Shown: positions 1 through 4,649 of the stretch, one piece after another
Layout: every line of letters starts with the position of its first letter
Position numbering within the stretch: the first letter of the stretch is position 1
Assembly (NCBI GenBank): GCA_030601615.1
Contig: JAUVTH010000083.1
Span: 1-6,458 of the forward strand
Length of the DNA stretch: 6,458 bases
DNA from: Gemmatimonadota bacterium
GTDB lineage: Bacteria; Gemmatimonadota; Gemmatimonadetes; Palauibacterales; Palauibacteraceae
Direction: 5' to 3'
Made by a program: the position numbers and the translations under genes
Notes under the pieces: model-generated
What the model saw: only the letters and a program-made list of their open reading frames with translations
Databases searched by the model: none
Told to the model about the DNA's origin: nothing

Positions 1-699
1 TACGGCCGTGACCTGGTGATCCAGATGGACGTGATCGGAGTGGGATCCATCGGGATCGTCCTCCTCACGGGTCTGTTCACCGGGATGGTGCTCGCACTGC
101 AATCGGCGGTCGAAATGAAACAGTTCGGGGCCACCATATACATCGGTAGGCTGGTGGGCGCGAGCGCCGTGCGGGAGCTCGGTCCCGTGCTTACCGCCCT
201 GATGGTGACGGGCCGGGCGGGCTCCGGCATGGCGGCCGAGTTCGGCGCCATGAAGGTTACCGAGCAGGTAGATGCTCTGTACACGATGAGCGTCGACCCT
301 GTCCGCAAGCTCGTCGTTCCCAGGTTCCTGGCGGCGATCGTCTGCCTGCCGCTGCTGACAGTGATCACCGACGTGGTCGCCGTGCTCGGAGGCATGCTGA
401 TCGCCGTCGTGAAGCTGGACCTGACGGCAGGCCTCTACATGCGCTCAGTCTACCTGACGCTGGCCGAGACCGGCTTCATCCTGCGGTACATCCCGATTGA
501 CATCTTCGCCGGGCTCCTCAAGCCCGTGTTCTTCGGAGCGATCATCGCGATCACGGGATGCTATTTCGGCCTCAAGACGACGGGGGGGACGGAAGGGGTC
601 GGCAGGGCAGCGACCCGCGCGGTCGTCACGACTTCCATCTTCATCCTGACGACGGACTACTTCCTGACCCAGGTACTCATAGCGCTGTTGGTCGAATGA
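1..699 (+). CDS. mlaE: MlaE-family ABC lipid-transporter permease (5' partial)
   Basis: Inner-membrane permease subunit of an Mla/MCE phospholipid ABC transporter. The reading frame is open from base 1, giving 232 residues. The family is usually about 250-260 residues, so roughly the first 25, including the start, lie upstream; the GTG at base 16 is probably internal. Early in the protein is the family pattern GLFTGMVLALQ (about residues 24-34). It is followed by the hallmark MlaE signature GRAGSGMAAEFGAMKVTEQ, VDAL (residues 71-93), then several long hydrophobic stretches (about 105-135, 165-190, 205-230) consistent with membrane helices. The TGA stop overlaps the ATG of the next gene (ATGA), so the permease and ATPase are likely translationally coupled. 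The direction of lipid transport cannot be read from the sequence. The family call is secure; the gene name is by homology to the E. coli Mla system. Confidence 0.93.
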   Translation, partial: YGRDLVIQMDVIGVGSIGIVLLTGLFTGMVLALQSAVEMKQFGATIYIGRLVGASAVRELGPVLTALMVTGRAGSGMAAEFGAMKVTEQVDALYTMSVDPVRKLVVPRFLAAIVCLPLLTVITDVVAVLGGMLIAVVKLDLTAGLYMRSVYLTLAETGFILRYIPIDIFAGLLKPVFFGAIIAITGCYFGLKTTGGTEGVGRAATRAVVTTSIFILTTDYFLTQVLIALLVE

Positions 700-1538
700 C
701 GTACGACTCGCTCGACCTGTGGGACTCGCAGATGCGGAAGGAAATCCGCGAGGAGGTACGCAAATCCCTCGCGGACCTCGGGGAAGAGTCACGGATTCCC
801 CTTTCGACGGGACCCGTCGTCGAGCTGTCGGACCTCTATCTCGCGTTCGGAGACTATGCTGTCCTCAAAGGGGTGTCGCTCGATCTCCGCAGGGGAGAGA
901 CGCTCTCCGTGCTCGGCGGGTCGGGCGTCGGCAAGTCAACGATTCTCAGGCTAATCCTGGGGCTTTCCCTTCCGGACTCGGGAGAAGTCCGGGTAGAGGG
1001 ACAGGATATCTCGAACGCACCACTGACCCAGGTCCTGTCCTTGAGGCGGAACATGGGCATGGTGTTCCAGGAAGCGGCCCTGTTCGACTCCCTCAGCGTG
1101 TACGACAACGTGGGCTTCTACCTGCACGAGCACACCAGGCTCTCCGAGGACGAGATCGGCCGTCGAGTAAGGGAGTCTCTCGAGTTGGTCGACCTCGAGC
1201 CCGAGCAGGTGATGGACCTCCTGCCGGCCGAGCTCAGCGGGGGCATGAAGAAGCGGGTGGGCATCGCCAGGGCCGTCGCACATCGCCCGCGGCTGCTCCT
1301 GTATGACGAGCCCACGAGCGGGCTGGACCCGATCACGACCCGGACGATCAACGACCTCATTCTGAAGCTGCAGAATGAGTTGGACGTCAGCTCCATCGTC
1401 GTAACTCACGATATACGGTCGGCCTTCCGCATCAGTAATCGTGTCGCTCTATTGTTCGGGGGCGTCCTCGTGTTCATCGGGGCGCCCGAGGAGATGGTGG
1501 CGTCGGAGGATGAGTATGTTCGAGAGTTCCTTCGCTAG
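696..1538 (+). CDS. mlaF: MlaF-type ABC transporter ATP-binding protein
   Basis: Cytoplasmic ATPase that drives the Mla/MCE lipid transporter; 280 residues. All ABC motifs are present: Walker A GGSGVGKST (residues 74-82), Q-loop Gln125 in VFQEAALFDSL, signature LSGGMKKR (180-187), Walker B with D-loop LLLYDEPTSGLDP (catalytic Glu205), and H-loop His238 in VTHD. FQEAALFDSL and LSGGMKKRV are characteristic of the MlaF/Ttg2A group. The start chosen is the ATG overlapping the mlaE stop. The frame stays open upstream to base 558, but that stretch lies entirely within mlaE and is unlikely to be translated. No strong Shine-Dalgarno precedes the ATG, which fits coupling to mlaE. Unusual: residues 1 to about 39 form a charged, probably helical extension (QMRKEIREEVRKSLADLGEE) before the ABC core begins near VVELSDLYLAFG. 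Confidence 0.95.
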   Translation: MTYDSLDLWDSQMRKEIREEVRKSLADLGEESRIPLSTGPVVELSDLYLAFGDYAVLKGVSLDLRRGETLSVLGGSGVGKSTILRLILGLSLPDSGEVRVEGQDISNAPLTQVLSLRRNMGMVFQEAALFDSLSVYDNVGFYLHEHTRLSEDEIGRRVRESLELVDLEPEQVMDLLPAELSGGMKKRVGIARAVAHRPRLLLYDEPTSGLDPITTRTINDLILKLQNELDVSSIVVTHDIRSAFRISNRVALLFGGVLVFIGAPEEMVASEDEYVREFLR

Positions 1539-1580
1539 GCATCGTGGGCGCGACAGGCCCGCGAGTGACGAGGAGCAACC

Positions 1581-2561
1581 GTGAGAAGAGGTGCAGCCGT
1601 GACATGGGAGCAGGTGCGCGTAGGCCTGCTGATTCTCGTGGCCCTCGCGGTGCTGTCCGTCAGCGTGTTTCTGGTCGGCGACACGGGCTATGTGTTCGGA
1701 GAGCGCTACCGGCTGGTCACTCTCGTTCGCTCGGCGTCGGGGCTCGTTCCGGGCGCCGCTGTTCAACTGGCCGGCCAGACAGTCGGGCAAGTGGACGACA
1801 TCGCTTTCATCGCGCCGGAGAACCGTCCTGCCAGTCGAGAGGCCGTTGCGATCTGGTTGGCGATCAACGTCGACGTACAGGATCAGATCCGGTCGGACTC
1901 GAGGGCACAGGTCAGGACCCAGGGGCTCCTCGGAGACCGTTTGATCGACATTCGCCCCGGAGGTCCGGATGCCAGAGTCCTGCAGCCCGGAGACACCGTG
2001 CTGTCGGCCGCTTCGCTCGACTACGACGAGCTCCTCGCCGAAGGCGCCGAGGCCGTCGGTGATCTCGCCAGCGTCGCCCGGAATCTCTCCGACCTGACGC
2101 GAGGCTTGCTTGAAGGCCAGGGGACACTCGGGCAGCTCGTTGTGGATGAGGAGTTGTACGAACGCATGGTGGGGCTGGCGGAGAGCCTCGATACGCTCGT
2201 GACTGCGGCCGCAGCACCGGACGGAAATCTCATGCGGGTACTGAGTGACGACACCCTGTACACAGCGGTGAGGTCGGCTGTGACTTCCTTCGATACGCTT
2301 GCACGAGCTGTGGTCGAGGGAGAAGGCACACTCGGGCAATTGATCCGCTCCGACAGTCTGTACGTCGAACTGACGGCCACGGTAACCCGCGCGGACTCGC
2401 TCCTGGCCGGACTGCTTGCGGGAGAGGGCTCTGCGGGGCGTCTGTTCACGGACGAGGAGTTGTACGAGGAGTTGCTCCGCACCCTGGTGGAGCTGAACGC
2501 CATGTTGGAGGACGTCCGGCGAGACCCGGCCCGCTACGTGCCTGAGATTTCCGTGTTCTGA
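1581..2561 (+). CDS. mlaD: MlaD-like MCE-domain lipid-binding protein with C-terminal 34-residue repeats
   Basis: Membrane-anchored periplasmic substrate-binding subunit of the Mla/MCE transporter; 326 residues. An N-terminal hydrophobic segment (about residues 13-33, VGLLILVALAVLSVSVFLV) is a signal anchor with no cleavage motif seen. The single MCE domain follows (about 41-143), with the typical core ASGLVPGAAVQLAGQTVGQV and TQGLLGDRLIDI. Residues 160-313 are a tandem repeat with an exact period of 34: GxGTLGQL..D..LY-type motifs begin at residues 178, 212, 246 and 280. The protein ends DPARYVPEISVF, an ending I associate with MCE proteins of the FCB group. The GTG start at 1581 has GAGGAG five bases upstream; a second in-frame GTG at 1599 (residue 7) has AGAGG seven bases upstream and is also possible. 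It is 42 bases after mlaF. No mlaC or mlaB follows, because the next gene is convergent. Confidence 0.9.
   Translation: MRRGAAVTWEQVRVGLLILVALAVLSVSVFLVGDTGYVFGERYRLVTLVRSASGLVPGAAVQLAGQTVGQVDDIAFIAPENRPASREAVAIWLAINVDVQDQIRSDSRAQVRTQGLLGDRLIDIRPGGPDARVLQPGDTVLSAASLDYDELLAEGAEAVGDLASVARNLSDLTRGLLEGQGTLGQLVVDEELYERMVGLAESLDTLVTAAAAPDGNLMRVLSDDTLYTAVRSAVTSFDTLARAVVEGEGTLGQLIRSDSLYVELTATVTRADSLLAGLLAGEGSAGRLFTDEELYEELLRTLVELNAMLEDVRRDPARYVPEISVF
2112..2519 (+). repeat. Four in-frame tandem 102-bp units (34-residue protein repeat) in the MCE gene
   Basis: Units begin at 2112, 2214, 2316 and 2418, each 102 bases apart, with no indel between copies. The first 16 residues of each unit align as EGQGTLGQLVVDEELY, APDGNLMRVLSDDTLY, EGEGTLGQLIRSDSLY and AGEGSAGRLFTDEELY. 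The remaining 18 residues are an amphipathic, helix-like segment with a conserved S/A-x-D-x-L pattern. A matching half unit (residues 160-177, from base 2058) precedes the first copy. DNA identity is low overall. The longest shared stretches I see are GAGGAGTTGTACGA (2148-2161 and 2454-2467) and ACACTCGGGCA (first and third units), so the repeat is old and maintained at protein level. Confidence 0.85.
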
Positions 2562-2582
2562 GGAAGAGTCGCGAGTGCAAAT

Positions 2583-3065
2583 CTAGTCGGTGGCACGTCC
2601 CACCTCGTGAAGTGTCTCGAAGCCCAGCACCCGGTAGCGGATACTGCCGTTGGGCAACGGAACGTCCACCTCATCGCCGTTCCCCTTTCCGAGCAGGGCC
2701 TTACCGATCGGTGACGCCATCGATATCTCGGCCTTCGCGAAATCCAGATAGTCGCCGAAGGCCAACGTGTACCGCTCGACCGTCTCGTCATCGAGGTCGA
2801 GCAGCTCCACCCTGGAGCCGAAGCCGATCCGATCCAGTGGCACATCCTCCAGGTCGATTTCAGTCAACTCGCCGAGCCGACGGGAAATGTGCTCCAGCCT
2901 TGCTCCAACGAACTGCTGCCGTTCGAGCGCCGCCGTGTATTCCGCGTTCTCGCTGAGGTCACCCTGCGCCACTGCCGTCTCGATCGCTTTCGGCAGCGTC
3001 ACGCTCAGCTCGTGTAGAAGTGCCTCGGCCTCACCGTTGAGGCGCTCCAGTAGCTCGTCCAGCAC
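2583..3065 (-). CDS. greA: GreA/GreB-family transcription elongation factor
   Basis: Gre factors enter the RNA polymerase secondary channel and stimulate cleavage of backtracked transcripts. This protein has 160 residues from the chosen start, close to the usual length of about 158. The N-terminal part is a helical, coiled-coil-like region (about 1-75) whose tip carries the acidic pair in GDLSENAEY (Asp36, Glu39), equivalent to the catalytic Asp/Glu of E. coli GreA. The C-terminal FKBP-like domain (about 85-157) contains SMASPIGKALLGK and GDEVDVPLPNG, typical of Gre proteins. I chose the GTG at 3065 because AAGGA lies nine bases upstream. An in-frame ATG at 3086 would add seven residues but lacks a Shine-Dalgarno. 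The frame remains open to 3155, into the ssrA terminator region, which is unlikely to be coding. It converges on the MCE gene with only 21 bases between stops, and no terminator is evident there. Whether it is the main GreA or a paralogue cannot be told. Confidence 0.9.
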   Translation of the reverse strand: MLDELLERLNGEAEALLHELSVTLPKAIETAVAQGDLSENAEYTAALERQQFVGARLEHISRRLGELTEIDLEDVPLDRIGFGSRVELLDLDDETVERYTLAFGDYLDFAKAEISMASPIGKALLGKGNGDEVDVPLPNGSIRYRVLGFETLHEVGRATD

Positions 3066-3074
3066 GTACAAGAC

Positions 3075-3079
3075 TCCTT
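3075..3079 (-). promoter_or_regulatory. Shine-Dalgarno supporting the GTG start of the gre gene
   Basis: On the minus strand AAGGA (part of GCAAGGAG) sits nine bases before GTG at 3065. It lies inside the reading frame that would begin at the ATG at 3086, which has no purine-rich site of its own. This favours the shorter start. Confidence 0.5.
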
Positions 3080-3151
3080 GCAGCATGATGAATGGGAATG
3101 GCTTGTCCAGCGGGCCTCGTGACCACACAGCACCGATTCGGCCGCGGCGCC

Positions 3152-3197
3152 CCAAGAAAGAAAAAGTCCGCGACCCGGCCTTGGACCGGAGCGCGGA
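3152..3197 (-). terminator. Rho-independent terminator of ssrA
   Basis: Read on the minus strand, TCCGCG-CT-CCGG, a 7-base loop (TCCAAGG), then CCGG-GT-CGCGGA form a hairpin of 6 + 4 base pairs interrupted by a 2x2 internal mismatch. A T-rich run (CTTTTTCTTTCTT) follows immediately. It begins eight bases after the tmRNA discriminator base, so it should end the ssrA transcript. It also separates ssrA from the gre gene downstream, implying that the gre gene has its own promoter in about 3087-3151. I see no convincing promoter there. Confidence 0.88.
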
Positions 3198-3204
3198 AGA
3201 GTGA

Positions 3205-3565
3205 TGGAGGTGCCGGGAATCGCACCCGGGTCCGCGAACCCCTCACCTTCGGTTTCTACGTGCGTATCCGAGGATTCAGTCTCGATGAAGGCAGGGCTCC
3301 TCGACGGCCCGCAGTCATCCAGCCGCACATGGCTTGCGCCATCTCGCCTCCGTAACCAACGGCCTGTTTCGGAGACCAGCCCGAATCATCGGCGCTCCAG
3401 GGGCCGCCTCGGGCGGGCAGTCCAGGGAACGGGCCACGCTAGTTACGCAGCCAGAGCCAAGTTGTCGTTGGCAATTGTGTTTTTTTCCCGGTGTTTCGCG
3501 AGGTGCCGGGAAACCTCGGCACGCTACCTCAGGATCCGAAAACGCGTCGAATCTGATTCACCCCC
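3205..3565 (-). ncRNA. ssrA: tmRNA (transfer-messenger RNA)
   Basis: The tmRNA rescues ribosomes stalled on broken mRNAs and adds a degradation tag; it works with SmpB. The minus-strand 5' end GGGGGTG (3565-3559) pairs with the 3' CACCTCC (3212-3206) with one G-U, giving a 7-bp acceptor stem and discriminator A at 3205. The 5' end continues AATCAGATTCGACG, the conserved tmRNA entry sequence. The T-arm is CCGGG-TGCGATT-CCCGG (3229-3213), and the conserved ACGCACGTAGAAACC block lies upstream of it. A pseudoknot (PK1) precedes the tag: GTGCCG/CGGCAC, with its loop GTTTC pairing to GAAAC (3522-3493). The predicted length of 361 nt is typical. CCA is not encoded (TCA follows the discriminator), so it must be added enzymatically. 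The T-loop has G where the second U of the usual UUC is expected. Exact ends are by structure and could shift by a base. Confidence 0.96.
3443..3472 (-). other. tmRNA tag-peptide reading frame (ANDNLALAA-stop)
   Basis: The resume codon is GCC at 3472-3470, preceded by an A-rich single-stranded stretch (AAAAAAACACAATT) after PK1. The frame reads A-N-D-N-L-A-L-A-A and ends in TAA at 3445-3443. With the alanine carried by the tmRNA itself, the full tag would be AANDNLALAA. The LAA end is the usual ClpXP/ClpAP recognition signal, and AND matches the start of many bacterial tags. Confidence 0.93.
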
Positions 3566-3621
3566 CTCGTTATCAATCAGCCGGATCTGCTCGCACAGGA
3601 GGGCCGCCGAAGCAGACCTCT

Positions 3622-3650
3622 ACCATATTTCACACTAATCGGATCGTCAG
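3622..3650 (-). promoter_or_regulatory. Possible ssrA promoter
   Basis: On the minus strand, CTGACG (3650-3645) and TATGGT (3627-3622) are separated by 17 bases, matching the sigma-70 hexamers at 4 of 6 positions each. Initiation about seven bases downstream would leave a 5' leader of about 50 nt for RNase P to remove. An alternative TTGACG at 3660-3655 has only a poor -10 partner (TAGTGT). The evidence is modest. Confidence 0.35.
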
Positions 3651-3696
3651 GTTCCGTCAATGCGGCGGTACTACGTGACCAACTGGCCGGTGTGCT

Positions 3697-3726
3697 TTGA
3701 CAGCCTTTCGCCGAATGGAATATACT
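3697..3726 (+). promoter_or_regulatory. Near-consensus sigma-70 promoter for the EIIA/zinc-ribbon operon
   Basis: A perfect -35 TTGACA (3697-3702) is followed by an 18-base spacer and -10 TATACT (3721-3726, 5 of 6). Transcription would start near 3733, leaving a leader of about 63 nt before the ATG at 3796. The match is much better than background in this GC-rich sequence and is correctly placed and oriented. Confidence 0.8.
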
Positions 3727-3758
3727 GCAAGTTCTCGGAGCACACGGATGACCGGGCT

Positions 3759-3777
3759 GGAGGGGCGACGCCCTTCC
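3759..3777 (+). promoter_or_regulatory. Stable hairpin in the EIIA mRNA leader
   Basis: GGAGGGGC-GAC-GCCCTTCC forms an 8-bp stem (one G-U) with a 3-base loop. It lies in the transcribed leader, six bases before the Shine-Dalgarno AGGAG (3784-3788). There is no T-run after it, so it is not a terminator. It could stabilise the 5' end of the mRNA or influence ribosome access; that role is inference. Confidence 0.5.
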
Positions 3778-3795
3778 CTGGCCAGGAGAAGATAA

Positions 3796-4248
3796 ATGCA
3801 ACTACGTGATTTCTTTACTCTGGAAGCAATCAACCTGGACCTGGCGGCGGAGACGAAAGACGAGGCCCTCAAGGAACTTGTCGGACTCCTGGGCCTGGAT
3901 GAAAAGTCGAGAGGCATCCTGTTCAAGATGCTGAAACGGCGCGAGAACCTGGGGTCGACCGGGATCGGCCGGCGCATAGCCATTCCCCACTGTCGCTCCC
4001 TGGTCGTCAACCGTCTCAGGGTCGCTTTCGGCAGGAAGATCTCGGGGATCGACTTCGACGCCATCGACAAGAAGTCCGTGCAGCACATCTTCCTTATCGT
4101 AGCCCCTCCCCTGGAGGTCTCGAATCAGTACCTGCCCGTTCTGGGACGAATCGCTCAGTTCGGCAAGGAACCGGACGTACCGGAGCGCCTCACGCAGATC
4201 GAGACGCCGGAGGAGTTCATCGCACTGCTGGAGGATAAGGGAGTCTGA
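3796..4248 (+). CDS. ptsN: PTS EIIA (PtsN / fructose-mannitol type) protein
   Basis: A cytoplasmic phosphocarrier of the EIIA type-2 family; 150 residues, one domain, no membrane segment. The active-site motif is GSTGIGRRIAIPH (residues 53-65), with His65 as the residue expected to be phosphorylated by HPr or NPr. FDAID (about 87-91) is also shared with E. coli PtsN. The start is secure: AGGAG lies seven bases before the ATG, behind a strong promoter. No EIIB or EIIC gene is next to it, so a regulatory (PTS-Ntr-like) role is more likely than sugar uptake; that is inference from context. Odd: Cys66 follows the active-site histidine where E. coli PtsN has Gly. It is followed after two bases by a zinc-ribbon gene, probably in the same transcript. 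The family call is strong; equating it with PtsN rather than another stand-alone EIIA is less sure. Confidence 0.88.
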   Translation: MQLRDFFTLEAINLDLAAETKDEALKELVGLLGLDEKSRGILFKMLKRRENLGSTGIGRRIAIPHCRSLVVNRLRVAFGRKISGIDFDAIDKKSVQHIFLIVAPPLEVSNQYLPVLGRIAQFGKEPDVPERLTQIETPEEFIALLEDKGV

Positions 4249-4250
4249 GG

Positions 4251-4607
4251 ATGCACCCGCAGCTTGAGCTCCTCCTGGAGCTCCAGGACATGCACGCTCA
4301 AAGACAGGCCCTCCGCGACGAACCGCTCAGGAAAGTGGAGGAGGAGGTCTTCGACCTCAGACCGGTAGAGGCCCTCGAGCTCCTCGACGCGAAAATCGAG
4401 GAGCTCACCGAGCGGCTGGACCCGACCGTCCAGAGGCGCTACGTAGACCTGTCCGAAACGCTGGACAGGGCGGTTGCGCCGGTTCTCAACGGCATCTGCT
4501 ACGGTTGTTTCGTGGCGACTCCGACGGCCTGGTCTTCGGAGGCGGGACGCAATGACAGGATCACCGTGTGCGCCCATTGCGGGAGATTCCTCTACTACGT
4601 TGACTGA
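4251..4607 (+). CDS. Short coiled-coil protein with C4-type zinc ribbon
   Basis: A 118-residue protein. Residues 1 to about 75 are charged and leucine-rich, predicted helical and likely a short helical hairpin (LELLLELQDMHAQRQAL, then LLDAKIEELTERLD). Residues 81-118 form a zinc ribbon with two CxxC knuckles, CYGC (83-86) and CAHC (107-110). The pattern matches the C4-type zinc-ribbon family (zf-RING_7, former DUF164), whose usual members are about 240 residues with a longer coiled coil, so this is a short version. The family's molecular role is not well established; nucleic-acid or ribosome-associated functions have been suggested, and I do not assign one. The ATG lies two bases after the EIIA stop, with AAGGGAG overlapping the end of that gene, indicating one operon and coupled translation. 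The stop faces selB across 42 bases. Confidence 0.82.
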   Translation: MHPQLELLLELQDMHAQRQALRDEPLRKVEEEVFDLRPVEALELLDAKIEELTERLDPTVQRRYVDLSETLDRAVAPVLNGICYGCFVATPTAWSSEAGRNDRITVCAHCGRFLYYVD

Positions 4608-4649
4608 AGAGCGCTCGTAAAGCGGACCTCTGTACTTCTTCAACAGCCT

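Noticed and set aside
1449..2339. 296-codon minus-strand open frame opposite mlaF and mlaD
   Set aside because: It spans two well-supported genes on the other strand, has low-complexity His/Arg-rich composition and no recognisable motif; a codon-bias shadow.
3081..3109. TGGACA followed about 16-17 bases later by ATGCTG/CATGCT on the minus strand as a gre promoter
   Set aside because: The -10 match is only about 3 of 6 and would overlap the alternative start and the ribosome site; too weak to annotate.
3201..3638. Plus-strand open frame of 145 residues beginning MMEVPGIAPGSANPSPS across the ssrA region
   Set aside because: It is antisense to the tmRNA; this kind of VPGIAPG... translation is a recurring artefact of the complement of the tmRNA 3' end. 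The RNA structure explains the sequence.
4605..4642. Possible hairpin TGAAGA...TCTTCA and the palindrome GAGCGCTC (4609-4616) between the zinc-ribbon gene and selB
   Set aside because: The stem is only 6 bp across a 26-base loop and there is no T-run on either strand, so I do not call a bidirectional terminator.
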